DNA from: JAKJBL01 sp964461335
Lineage (GTDB): Bacteria; Bacillota; Clostridia; Christensenellales; CAG-138
Assembly: GCA_964461335.1 (NCBI GenBank)
Contig: CAYWTY010000013.1
Location: 1 to 32,912, forward strand
Length of the DNA: 32,912 nt
Direction of reading: 5' to 3'
How positions within the stretch are numbered: position 1 is the stretch's first letter; the number at the start of each line of letters is the position of its first letter. The notes below the pieces were generated by a model, which was not told where the DNA came from, did no database searches, and saw nothing but the letters and a program-made list of their open reading frames with translations. Below are positions 1-7,400 of this stretch, piece after piece. The position numbers and the translations under genes were made by a program.

Positions 1-188
1 CCGCAGTATGGCGAGCCTTGGCAAGGTCAAAGCGGTCAACCAGTCCGTTGTATCGTTCTAACTAAACACCAAAGGCTTCGTTACAGTGCAGAAGAACCCC
101 ATAGCGTCGTATTTCTGCTGTATCAAAGTCTTTATTCTAATTGTCGATTGTTGAGCTGTAACCGTCAACACAGGATAAGAGATTATCT
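1..188. other. Window edge, no gene assigned
   Basis: This stretch precedes the stop codon of the minus-strand CPBP gene. A short plus-strand frame beginning at base 2 runs about 18 codons to a stop near base 60, and another frame stays open through the region, but neither has a ribosome binding site or recognisable residues. It could be the tail of a gene entering from outside the window. I see no RNA gene, repeat or terminator that I can support. Confidence 0.3.
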
Positions 189-893
189 TTATCTTACAAC
201 AAGATTATACGCCAAATTACTCATCCAATGTGGAATAATAGCACCATATAAGGAGTTGGTTTTTAAGTATATAAAAGAGAAGATTATATGTGTTATAAAT
301 AAATCTAAAAGCCATCCCGCATTATAAATGGTTAGATCACTGATTGTCATATCATAGGCAATCATTCTATATGGAAAATGCATTATTATAAATAAAATGC
401 CGCTAATAATGATTACAAGGTATTGATTTTTTATTAAGCCGAACAATCTACTTGTAATATATCCTCGATATACAATTTCTCCGCATAGAGCAATAGTTAG
501 ATAATATACAAGTAATTTAACAATATCTTTTCTAGCTATAAAGTCTGCACCTAAAATAATATGCCATAGACAATTAATAAAGAAAAGGATTGATGCCAAA
601 ATTAAGCCAATTAAACAACTTTGCTTCCACTTACCACCATAAAGCCCTATAGATGAAAGATTATCTTTTCTAATTTTAATAAATAAAACAGAAACTATAA
701 TCATTAAAACATTGATTCCGCTTCCAGCAAGCAGTATATTTTCTTTTATTATTAGATGCTCACTTTCCCAAATAGCTAATAGTGCATACAAAACAATGTT
801 AATAAGAAAAAGCCCAATTGCCAACAGACTATCTAGTCCATGATATTTAATAACCTTCTCATGAAACTCCTTGTTAGCTTGTAAAGCTTTCAT
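189..893 (-). CDS. CPBP-family (CAAX protease/bacteriocin-processing) membrane protein
   Basis: A 234-residue polytopic membrane protein with about six to seven hydrophobic segments. The CPBP (Abi/Rce1) motifs appear in order: GEIVYRG near residue 138, FIIMH near 168 (FxxxH), and HWMSN near 222 (HxxxN), close to the C-terminus as usual. Family members are intramembrane glutamate-type proteases or related scaffolds, some linked to bacteriocin self-immunity. The first motif is normally EExxxR; here the first Glu is Gly, so proteolytic activity is uncertain. The ATG is preceded by an AGGGGAT ribosome binding site. The gene is visibly more AT-rich than the rest of the window (many ATA, TTA and AGA codons) and sits beside decayed DNA, which suggests horizontal acquisition. 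The family call is fairly secure; the substrate is unknown. Confidence 0.8.
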   Translation of the reverse strand: MKALQANKEFHEKVIKYHGLDSLLAIGLFLINIVLYALLAIWESEHLIIKENILLAGSGINVLMIIVSVLFIKIRKDNLSSIGLYGGKWKQSCLIGLILASILFFINCLWHIILGADFIARKDIVKLLVYYLTIALCGEIVYRGYITSRLFGLIKNQYLVIIISGILFIIMHFPYRMIAYDMTISDLTIYNAGWLLDLFITHIIFSFIYLKTNSLYGAIIPHWMSNLAYNLVVR

Positions 894-916
894 TAGTTTA
901 TCCCCTAAAATAAATC

Positions 917-1185
917 TTAAATTTGTATATATATTTCCGCTTCTCTAAATCTGCGACTGGGTCGCTATTTACATCAGCGCTTAGTTCATAGCGTTTGCCA
1001 TTTTTGCAAACGCTGCCATCGCTATAAATGGATACGGAAAGCTCTAACTGATCTCCCACACAGTCCCATATGGTTATATATTACAGATTATATCACTGCA
1101 TAGCACCCCGCTCAAGGCTGGAGCCATAGAGCAAACAGCCGTATTGCGTTTGCTATCTATAATCAGCCCAAAAAAGCTATCATTC
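917..1185 (-). pseudogene. Remnant of an unidentified small gene (minus strand)
   Basis: On the minus strand the frame ending at the stop at 917-919 is open for about 54 codons with protein-like composition (tail residues KNGKRYELSADVNSDPVADL), but a stop lies directly upstream at 1081-1083 and the frame has no ATG. A second minus-strand frame covering roughly 1078-1185 is open and ends at that junction, so one frameshift would join the two. I do not recognise the product. It could be chance, but the composition and its place beside another broken gene favour decay. Confidence 0.3.
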
Positions 1186-1195
1186 TAATTTAAAA

Positions 1196-1217
1196 TTAGT
1201 CCACTTAAATGGACTAA
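1196..1217. repeat. Near-perfect 22-bp palindrome
   Basis: Arms TTAGTCCA (1196-1203) and TGGACTAA (1210-1217) are exact reverse complements around a six-base centre, CTTAAA, in which only the outermost pair fails to match. The size and symmetry fit an operator for a dimeric DNA-binding protein. It lies just before the frameshifted remnant beginning near 1226. No bound protein can be named. Confidence 0.4.
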
Positions 1218-1225
1218 AAAGCTAA

Positions 1226-1487
1226 GGCGTTCCAAGAACGCGGACAAGACACAAATTCACGCCCGAATTAGAAGAACGGCTGCATGAGAATCAAAAGGCG
1301 TACAAATCTGTCGGCTATCCTCATCCGAGTATGGAGAAGTGTTTGGTGCGCCAGACGATGATAGTCGCAGGGAGATTTTAAACCTATCTGTTCCTGCGAG
1401 TGTAAAAATAAGCTTATGCTCCTGCGCGAGAGGACGGGCAAGTCTATCTCGCAGATTGTGGTTGCGTTGGTTGATGCTCTTGAATAA
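1226..1487 (+). pseudogene. Frameshifted remnant of a small, possibly mobile-element-associated protein
   Basis: From about 1226 a plus-strand frame reads about 50 codons, including FTPELEERLHENQKAYKSVG and MEKCLVRQTMIVAG, to a stop at about 1376-1378. If one G is removed from the GGG run near 1370-1372, reading continues in the next frame as GDFKPICSCECKNKL, then LLRERTGKSISQIVVALVDAL, to the stop at 1485-1487. The joined product would be about 86 residues and has the look of a small DNA-binding or mobilisation accessory protein, but I cannot name a family. No start codon survives: the in-frame stop at 1223-1225 is followed directly by GGC GTT CCA. Decay is inferred from the clean frame switch and missing start. 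Confidence 0.45.
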
Positions 1488-1638
1488 GCATTCAATACAC
1501 ACAAACAACTTCTGCATGCGCTGGAGCTGTTTGCTTTCACTTGATGTATTATTTTTGTCTTTACGCATCCCTGCTTACTGAGCAGTCTGAGTCGTGGTGT
1601 TTTGTTGTGCTTGCGGCATATATATGCGGGGGCGCGCT

Positions 1639-1694
1639 GTGGGTAACACAGAGTTTAATTGTGGGTAATGTGGCTGGTAGCAGCGTGGGTAACA
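1639..1694 (+). repeat. Three direct copies of GTGGGTAA(C/T)
   Basis: GTGGGTAACA occurs at 1639-1648 and 1685-1694, with GTGGGTAATG between at 1661-1670. Start-to-start spacing is 22 and 24 bp, about two helical turns, which would place the copies on the same DNA face. Such sets can be arm-type recombinase sites, iterons or operator repeats. No integrase or replication gene is present nearby. Confidence 0.4.
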
Positions 1695-1856
1695 GGAACT
1701 CACCTTACGCATCTATGCGCCATTTTAGCCAATAGCAGTCTTTTATGCATTATTGCTAAACGCCCCAAAACAGCCGTTTGTGGGCGTTTGCAGTCTCTAA
1801 GTGATAATGGTTAGATGGGCGCTTGCTGCTGTATTATGAAGTATTTACAGGCGCTA

Positions 1857-1884
1857 TAAAAAGCATTCCCTGTTTGGGGAATGC
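1857..1884 (-). terminator. Rho-independent terminator after the glycerate kinase-like gene
   Basis: GCATTCCC (1863-1870) pairs perfectly with GGGAATGC (1877-1884) across a six-base loop, and on the minus strand the hairpin is followed by TTTTT (1858-1862). It lies about 50 bp beyond the stop of the minus-strand gene and closes the ABC-F/glycerate kinase-like operon. Confidence 0.8.
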
Positions 1885-1933
1885 CATAAGCCGTTTTATA
1901 AAAGCTATTTATCTTAAATAAGAATGCGCTTTG

Positions 1934-3505
1934 CTATTTTTTGCTCTTGCGTGCTGAAACCCGTTCAATTTCGCGCCCCAGCCTAATGAAGCGAAACATT
2001 CTCTCTGCAGCGCTATCAAAAAGTGCGACTGGGTTTTCTACTGCCATTCCCCCTGCTAAAGGCGAATCAACTGCTGCAATTATACTGCATTCGCATTTTT
2101 CAAGCAGTTCCTCGCTACCTGCGCCAATGCAGCCTGCGATTAATGCAAGAGGAATACGCTGTTTTGCGCACAGTTCAACAATTGCGCCAACCGGCTTATC
2201 AAACTCAAGGCTTCGCTTATCAAGCACTCCTTCACCTGTTACAACCAGTGATACATTTTTTATTCTGCGTTCAAACTCTGCAGCCTCAAGCAGTGCGGAA
2301 ATACTGCTTTTTTGTTTAGCCTTTAAAAATGTCATAAGCGCAGCGCCTAACCCACCTGCTGCACCTGCGCCTTCCTGCAGGCTTACATCGCACCCAGCAG
2401 CTTGATTATAAATTTCCCCAAGCTTTAAAAACACAGCTTCCATTTCTTTGGCATTGTCTTTAAAGCGCGCTCTCACAATTCCGTCTGCTCCTACAAGCTT
2501 CTGCAAACAGTCTGTCATTAGCTTAAAGCTTGTGCTCTTTATCCTTGGGTGTAAAAATTCAGTATCAATGCTGCAAAGGGAGTCAATTTCGTTCCAAGCG
2601 CCTAAGAGTTCATTACCATCCTTATCTAAAAGCTTTGCGCCTAATGCTCTAAGGCAACCCAAGCCGCCGTCATTAATACCGCTTTCAGAAAGCCCTATGA
2701 CAATCTCTTTTATGCCTTCATCAAGCGCTCGTCGAATTAATTCCCCTATGCCAAAGCTCGAGCAATTGACTTCCCTGGCAACTTGCGCACAAAAGACAGC
2801 AGGCATTTCAATTACAGCAACACTTCCGCGTAAAACCGCATAGCGTGCATCAAGCTCACAGCTGTTGGGGCTTTGAATTCGCACTGTTCTTGCTGTACCG
2901 CTGCAAGCTGTTAAAAGCGCGTCAACAGTACCTGGGCCTCCGTTAACTATTGGAAGGGGCAAAACACGCACACCAGGGAAATGCCGCCTTGCTGCAAGCG
3001 TTAATCTGCGGATTGCCTGCTTTGACGAAAGCGACCCGCGATAAGTGTTTGGCGCAAGCAGGAACACAATCCCCTTACCCATTGGCTTACGCTTTCCGCG
3101 TTTTTTACAGACCCTTACGTCAAAAAATGGCTGCTCGCCGCCAAAAAGTGTGCCGTCGCGCTGGACTTTCCCGAAAAAAGCAAGTTCGTTGATTTTTTCT
3201 AATGCATTTGATTGGATAAAGGGGTGAGTGGCAGTTAGATACATGCCAACGCCTGCATCATCATTTAGCTTTTGGTACACTCTTCTAAGCTGCTTAAGGC
3301 TTCCATTTGTAAAAGCGCATATATAGCACGGTTCGCTCGAGGCATAATCAGCTAAAGATGCCCTGCCGCCAAACACATGCAAGCCTTTGACATCGCTTGT
3401 TGTAAGTACAGAAAACACTTCTTCCCAAAGCTGCCTAGGTGTCGCCTGCTCCTCCCCCTCCAAAACATCAAAGCGAACCCCGAGCCCAAACCGCAAAACT
3501 TCCAA
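1934..3505 (-). CDS. Glycerate kinase-like protein with extra N-terminal region
   Basis: 523 residues, against roughly 375-380 for usual type-2 glycerate kinases (GarK/GlxK), which phosphorylate D-glycerate with ATP. Residues from about 145 to the end align by motif with GarK: APNTYRGSLS, the glycine-rich segment GAGAAGGLGAALMTFL, and TGEGVLD. Key family motifs are changed: DGGEGT reads NGGPGT, GGSATNDGG reads SESGINDGG, the CDVxNPLxG motif is absent, and GRxDxQ is lost. Substrate or activity may therefore differ. The first ~140 residues are an unassigned domain. Start is TTG with AAGGAGGGG seven to eight bases upstream. It lies 20 bp after the ABC-F gene and is probably cotranscribed with it. 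Fold call fairly sure; function uncertain. Confidence 0.75.
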   Translation of the reverse strand: MEVLRFGLGVRFDVLEGEEQATPRQLWEEVFSVLTTSDVKGLHVFGGRASLADYASSEPCYICAFTNGSLKQLRRVYQKLNDDAGVGMYLTATHPFIQSNALEKINELAFFGKVQRDGTLFGGEQPFFDVRVCKKRGKRKPMGKGIVFLLAPNTYRGSLSSKQAIRRLTLAARRHFPGVRVLPLPIVNGGPGTVDALLTACSGTARTVRIQSPNSCELDARYAVLRGSVAVIEMPAVFCAQVAREVNCSSFGIGELIRRALDEGIKEIVIGLSESGINDGGLGCLRALGAKLLDKDGNELLGAWNEIDSLCSIDTEFLHPRIKSTSFKLMTDCLQKLVGADGIVRARFKDNAKEMEAVFLKLGEIYNQAAGCDVSLQEGAGAAGGLGAALMTFLKAKQKSSISALLEAAEFERRIKNVSLVVTGEGVLDKRSLEFDKPVGAIVELCAKQRIPLALIAGCIGAGSEELLEKCECSIIAAVDSPLAGGMAVENPVALFDSAAERMFRFIRLGREIERVSARKSKK

Positions 3506-3525
3506 TTGTACCCCTCCTTAGTTTT

Positions 3526-5433
3526 TTATTCGCTATACAACCCAAGCTCTTGGGTTGTGTTTTCCCAAGCAATATAGCATTGTTCAAGCCGGCTCTTATA
3601 TTCTTCAAGCTTTAAGCCAAGCCTTCCCGCCAAAATATAATCAACAGCTACTTCGTGCGAGGCAAGCCGAAGCTCTGTTTGCGCTATTATTTCCTCTAAG
3701 CTCATAATTTCTCGTTCAGCGCGCTCAACAGCACCTCTTGCACGGGCTATTCTGCTGTTCTTTTCTTTTTTTTCCTTATAAGTGTTGGCTGTTTTCGCTT
3801 CTCTTGAAAGTGGTTCTTTGGCTTCGCCCTCTAATGAGGCGACAAAAGCATCATAGCCGCCGAATATCTCCTTAAGCCCGTCCTTTGTCATATACAGAAC
3901 GCGGTCTGCCAAACGGTTTATTAAATATCTGTCATGTGTAACAATTAGCATAGCTCCATCATATTCTTCAAGCGCTGTTTCAAGCGCTTCGCGTGAGGCA
4001 ATATCCAAGTGGTTTGTGGGTTCATCAAGTAAAAGCAGGTTTGAACCTGAAAGCATAAGCTTTAGTAACTGAACACGCGCAAGCTCACCGCCGGAAAGTT
4101 TGCTGATTTCTTTATTTACATCCTCTCCCCTAAACAAAAATGCAGCTAAGGCTTTTCGAAGCTCCGTCAAGTTCATTCGCTCATATGCAGCGGATATTTC
4201 TTCAAGGATTGTACTGCTTGGGTTTAAGGTGCGCATATTCTGCTCATAGTAGGATGCATGCACGCCTGCGCCAAAAGCGCTAGAACCCTCGTCTGCAATT
4301 TCTTTTCCAAGCAGCATCCTTAGGAGCGTTGTTTTACCAGAGCCATTAGGGCCAAGGAGAAACACGCGCTCGCCCCGCCGAATGCTAAAGGATATGCTCT
4401 GAAAAAGCGTTGTTTCACCAAATGTCTTTTTTAAGTCTTTAGCAAAGAGTACTTCATTGCCCCCAGGTTCCTTTGAAGAAAAGGAGAATTTTATAGTACT
4501 TGCTGCTCGCTCAGGCTCAACAAGAGTTGCTTTAAGCTTTTCTATTTGTTTAAGCTTTGACTCCGCCATTCGAATGTTGCGCTCGCGCCCCCACCTGCGC
4601 TGCTGCTCGACTATTCCATAAATCCGGCGTATTTCTTTTTGTGTGTTGCGGTAATGCCTTAGGGCAATTTCATCTGCACCTTCGCGTAGCTCAATATGCT
4701 TTGTGTAATTGCCTGCAGTGACAAAGCACTTACCTTTATCAAGTTCAATAGTAGTCTGAATACTTTGGTCAAGAAAATAGCGGTCATGCGAAATTACTAT
4801 GTATGCACCTCTATATGTTTTCAAAAATGCCTCAAGCCATTCTGATGAAGCAAGGTCAAGGTGATTGGTAGGTTCATCAAGGAGCAAAAGTTCTGGCTCG
4901 GATAATAAGACGCGTGCAAGCATAGCTTTGTTTAGCTGGCCGCCGCTTAAAGATGCAGCCGGGAGATTAAGCGCCTCTTCGCTAAAGCCAAGCCCAAGAA
5001 GCGCAGCACGCACCCTGTTTTTATACGTTAACCCGCCTTCACGCTCAAAGCGCTCCTGAAATAGGTGCTGGCGTTTAACCAATGCATCATAATCAGCCTT
5101 AGGTTCTTCAAGCTCGCGGTTTATTTGGTTAAGCCCCTGCTCAAGCTCAATGAGTGGGGAAAACACATTAAGCACTGCATTATAGAGGCTTTGGTTTTTT
5201 GCGACCTCGGGTATTTGCTCCAGAGTGCCTATTTGCAAAAACTTCTCTTTGTAGAGCGAGCCTGTATCAGGGCTTATTTTGCCGCTTAGAATATTTAATA
5301 AAGTGGTTTTGCCTGACCCGTTCACCCCTACTAAACCAATGCGGCTTTTTTTCTCCACTTCAAAGGACAGCCCCTCAAACAGGAGCCTGTCCCCAAAAGC
5401 CTTGGTAAGTTGGTTAGCCCGTAAAATTGCCAT
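3526..5433 (-). CDS. ABC-F family ATPase (ribosome-associated type)
   Basis: 635 residues with two ABC cassettes and no membrane segments, as in the ABC-F family, which act on the ribosome in translation rescue or antibiotic protection. Cassette 1: Walker A GVNGSGKTT near residue 36, signature LSGGQ and Walker B LLLLDEPTNHLD near 190. The linker of about residues 240-310 is rich in charged residues and Arg (QQRRWGRERN). Cassette 2: Walker A GPNGSGKTT near 358, LSGGE near 444, and a second LLLLDEPTNHLD. The C-terminal ~90 residues are a predicted coiled coil (KEKKEKNSRIARARGAVERA), the Uup/YdiF-type extension. ATG start with AGGG upstream. First gene of a two-gene operon. I do not assign it to a named subfamily, and a housekeeping role is as likely as resistance. 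Confidence 0.93.
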   Translation of the reverse strand: MAILRANQLTKAFGDRLLFEGLSFEVEKKSRIGLVGVNGSGKTTLLNILSGKISPDTGSLYKEKFLQIGTLEQIPEVAKNQSLYNAVLNVFSPLIELEQGLNQINRELEEPKADYDALVKRQHLFQERFEREGGLTYKNRVRAALLGLGFSEEALNLPAASLSGGQLNKAMLARVLLSEPELLLLDEPTNHLDLASSEWLEAFLKTYRGAYIVISHDRYFLDQSIQTTIELDKGKCFVTAGNYTKHIELREGADEIALRHYRNTQKEIRRIYGIVEQQRRWGRERNIRMAESKLKQIEKLKATLVEPERAASTIKFSFSSKEPGGNEVLFAKDLKKTFGETTLFQSISFSIRRGERVFLLGPNGSGKTTLLRMLLGKEIADEGSSAFGAGVHASYYEQNMRTLNPSSTILEEISAAYERMNLTELRKALAAFLFRGEDVNKEISKLSGGELARVQLLKLMLSGSNLLLLDEPTNHLDIASREALETALEEYDGAMLIVTHDRYLINRLADRVLYMTKDGLKEIFGGYDAFVASLEGEAKEPLSREAKTANTYKEKKEKNSRIARARGAVERAEREIMSLEEIIAQTELRLASHEVAVDYILAGRLGLKLEEYKSRLEQCYIAWENTTQELGLYSE

Positions 5434-5481
5434 GCTGACCCTTTTTAATGCTTAGTAGCCTCAACAGTTCATCTCTGCTAA

Positions 5482-5487
5482 ATTATA
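5482..5487 (-). promoter_or_regulatory. Probable -10 box for the ABC-F operon
   Basis: TATAAT on the minus strand about 50 bp before the ABC-F start codon. No convincing -35 lies 16-18 bp upstream (TTGCAG is only 13 bp away), so this is a tentative promoter. Confidence 0.35.
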
Positions 5488-5615
5488 AGCGTCTGTTTAC
5501 CTGCAAATCATAACATATCCGTAAACGCCTTTCCAGTTTTGCATATGCAGGGAAAATGCATCAGCTACGAATATTTGACGCGCGTTAAGACGACTTTTCG
5601 CGATAATTAAAGCAT

Positions 5616-5646
5616 TTGATAGAAAATACCGATATTTTGTTATATA
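5616..5646 (+). promoter_or_regulatory. Candidate promoter for the NlpC/P60 gene
   Basis: TTGATA at 5616-5621 and TATATA at 5641-5646 with a 19-bp spacer, about 55 bp before the chosen start. The spacer is longer than ideal. The surrounding DNA is AT-rich and divergent from the ABC-F operon. Confidence 0.4.
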
Positions 5647-5700
5647 CTTATATATATAGGAACCGGTTATTCGTTCTTGACATGCACAAAGGAGTATCGC

Positions 5701-6984
5701 ATGGCAAAACAGAAACGCGGGAATACCCCAAAAACTATTTTCCATTTTAAGTGTTATTCAAAGCGTATTCGAGTTTGGGCAGTACTCGCCCTAGGTGCAT
5801 CAATAGTTGCATTTATCGGGCTGCCCTTACAGCTAAAAGGCTATTTGTTCCGCACGCAAAAAAACGATGAAGTATTTGCTGCTGGCATTCAACCAATAAA
5901 CACACCTTCCATAACCCCCTTAAAAGAAGAGCGTCCGCTTGCATCTTCATCCTCAATTGTTGCCCCCCCTCCTACAGCCTGCATTGTGCTTGAAGAATAT
6001 ACTGCACTTTTTGAAGATGTAACAAGCGATGAAGTGGCAGTGCTCCAAGGCAGACTTATGGAGCTTGGGTACTTTGACTATGATGTGCTTACTAACTACT
6101 ATGGAGCTGTAACAAAATCAGCTGTTGCCCTTTTCCAGCGGGCGCAAGGCTTAGAGCAAACAGGTAATGCGGATTCCCACACATTGCAGCTGCTCTATAG
6201 CAAAGACGCACCCCCTTACAGCATGAAAAAGGGAGATAAAGGCTCAGATGTAAGGAGCATGCAGCGCAGGCTTGAAGAACTCGGCTATTACACTGAAAAA
6301 GATAATGGCTACTTTGGCTCTGCAACTGAAGCAGCAGTTACAAAATTCCAAAAGCGCAATAAGCTTGAGCAAACAGGTGTAATCTACCAAGAGGCACGCA
6401 ACCTTTTATATTCGCCTAAAGCACGGCACCTTGTTGACCCAACGCCTACACCTACGCCAAAGCCAACCCCAAAACCTACACCAAAGCCAACCTCAAAGCC
6501 CTCATATGCCATCCCCACTATTACACCAAAACAGAACGAAGACGAGCACCAGCCTGTAAAAAGCTCCTCTCCGCTGCAAAATGAAGGGCAAGCTTCATAC
6601 AGCCATAGTGTTAATGGGTTAATAGATGCTGCTCATGCGCAGGTAGGCAAGCCCTACGTCTGGAGCGATGAAGGGCCGGATTCCTACGATTGCTCAGGCC
6701 TTGTTTACTACTGCCTTCGTTCTGCCGGTGTTGGCGTAGGCAGATATAATGCAATTGGCTTTAGCCAAGTAAATTCTTGGCAGGCTATTTCAACCCTTGG
6801 GGAGTGCCAAAGGGGAGATTTGCTCTTCTACAAATCAGACACTAACCCAAATGTTAACCATACGGGAATTTATCTTGGAAACGGGCAATTCATACATGCT
6901 TCCTCATCTAGGGGGCGGGTGGTTGTCGATAGCACCACAGGGTATTATGTACGCAACTTTATTATAGCAAGGCGCGTCTTCTAA
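5701..6984 (+). CDS. Secreted or membrane-anchored NlpC/P60 peptidase with two PG-binding domains
   Basis: A cell-wall hydrolase expected to cleave peptidoglycan stem peptides outside the membrane. From the ATG at 5701 it is 427 residues: a basic N-terminus, one hydrophobic segment (about residues 25-45), two PG_binding_1 repeats (about 100-165 and 175-240), a Pro-Thr-Lys-rich spacer of repeated PKPT units that probably spans the wall, and a C-terminal NlpC/P60 domain. The catalytic Cys is in YDCSGLVYYC, and the catalytic His is in NHTGIYLGNGQFIHASS. The frame extends 24 bases upstream to another ATG, but AAAGGAGT sits directly before the 5701 ATG, so I prefer it. A paralogue with four repeats lies at 23046-24788. 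Confidence 0.92.
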   Translation: MAKQKRGNTPKTIFHFKCYSKRIRVWAVLALGASIVAFIGLPLQLKGYLFRTQKNDEVFAAGIQPINTPSITPLKEERPLASSSSIVAPPPTACIVLEEYTALFEDVTSDEVAVLQGRLMELGYFDYDVLTNYYGAVTKSAVALFQRAQGLEQTGNADSHTLQLLYSKDAPPYSMKKGDKGSDVRSMQRRLEELGYYTEKDNGYFGSATEAAVTKFQKRNKLEQTGVIYQEARNLLYSPKARHLVDPTPTPTPKPTPKPTPKPTSKPSYAIPTITPKQNEDEHQPVKSSSPLQNEGQASYSHSVNGLIDAAHAQVGKPYVWSDEGPDSYDCSGLVYYCLRSAGVGVGRYNAIGFSQVNSWQAISTLGECQRGDLLFYKSDTNPNVNHTGIYLGNGQFIHASSSRGRVVVDSTTGYYVRNFIIARRVF

Positions 6985-7199
6985 AGCCGAATAAAAACCT
7001 GCCTTCACCATATGCGAGCATGATTTTTCTCTTTAGACAAAGCCTATGCGCCCCATAGTTTTAAAGCCTCGATAGTCGTTCACAATTTGTTTTCAATATT
7101 TGCGCATAAAAACACATAATATGCTAAAAAAGATGTAAATTAGGCTTGTAAACCACCAGATATAGTGTTAAAGTAATATCAGAAGAATTAGTGAGTACT
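6985..7199. other. Intergenic, nothing assigned
   Basis: AT-rich spacer between the NlpC/P60 stop and the RNA candidate. No good hairpin terminator follows the NlpC/P60 gene. TTGTAA at 7146-7151 and TATAGT at 7161-7166 are promoter-like words but are not properly spaced with partners. Confidence 0.3.
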
Positions 7200-7380
7200 C
7201 CAATTTCCGTCCGGAACAATAGTATTCTTCATTGACTGTTCTTCCTCCTTAAAATAAGACTCAAGCGAACTACTTTGTACTTTTTTACCGCACCCGGGCT
7301 GGCAGGGCAACCGAACGGGAGGCGGCGCCGGACGGAAAGGATTGCGACAGGGGCTGCAGCTACAGCCCCTGTCTTTTTCT
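7200..7380 (+). ncRNA. Candidate stand-alone structured RNA, family unknown
   Basis: TTTCCGTCCGG (7204-7214) is the exact reverse complement of CCGGACGGAAA (7328-7338), giving an 11-bp long-range closing helix; flanking CAA/TTG can extend it past a bulge. Just inside the 3' strand lies a hairpin with CCGC-A-CCCG (7288-7296) pairing to CGGG-AG-GCGG (7316-7325). The element is followed at once by a strong plus-strand terminator (7346-7378) and no plus-strand gene comes after, so the transcript would be a free RNA of about 150-180 nt. The GC-rich 3' half contrasts with the AT-rich surroundings. It lacks the conserved cores I know for SRP RNA, 6S RNA, tmRNA, RNase P RNA and common riboswitches. 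The 5' end is a guess. Confidence 0.45.
7346..7380 (+). terminator. Strong rho-independent terminator
   Basis: GACAGGGGCTG (7346-7356) pairs perfectly with CAGCCCCTGTC (7363-7373) across a six-base loop, followed by TTTTTCTTT. The T-tract is on the plus-strand side, so it ends a plus-strand transcript and not the converging ROK kinase operon, which has no clear T-tract after this hairpin. Confidence 0.85.
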
Positions 7381-7400
7381 TTGTGTTTTTGTGCGTTTCC

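Larger units (their letters stand above)
894..1933. other. Gene-poor decayed region
   Basis: About 1 kb without an intact gene. It holds two apparent pseudogene remnants (listed separately), a 9-bp-arm inverted repeat at about 984-1008 with arms AGCGTTTGC/GCAAACGCT, a related pair of GCAAAC/GTTTGC arms at 1131-1153, a near-palindrome at 1196-1217, three GTGGGTAA copies at 1639-1694, and the terminator of the glycerate kinase-like operon at 1857-1884. The short frames of 60-100 codons here have no ribosome binding site and overlap each other on both strands, so I do not call them genes. Confidence 0.5.

Noticed and set aside
1257..1581. Overlapping 80-103 codon frames on both strands
   Set aside because: None has a ribosome binding site or family features; they overlap the frameshifted plus-strand remnant, which has better coding character.
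1541..1735. 64-codon plus-strand frame with a hydrophobic stretch
   Set aside because: No ribosome binding site, overlaps the GTGGGTAA repeats, and the composition gives no family signal.
1758..1789. Hairpin AAACGCCC/GGGCGTTT as a terminator
   Set aside because: Long loop of about 16 bases and no T-tract on either strand; the better terminator is at 1857-1884.
5677..5700. Earlier ATG of the NlpC/P60 gene
   Set aside because: The ribosome binding site lies between the two ATGs and can serve only the one at 5701.
7200..7345. Identification of the RNA as SRP, 6S, tmRNA, RNase P RNA or c-di-GMP riboswitch
   Set aside because: The conserved core words of each are missing, although GGCAACC-like words gave a first impression of some of them.
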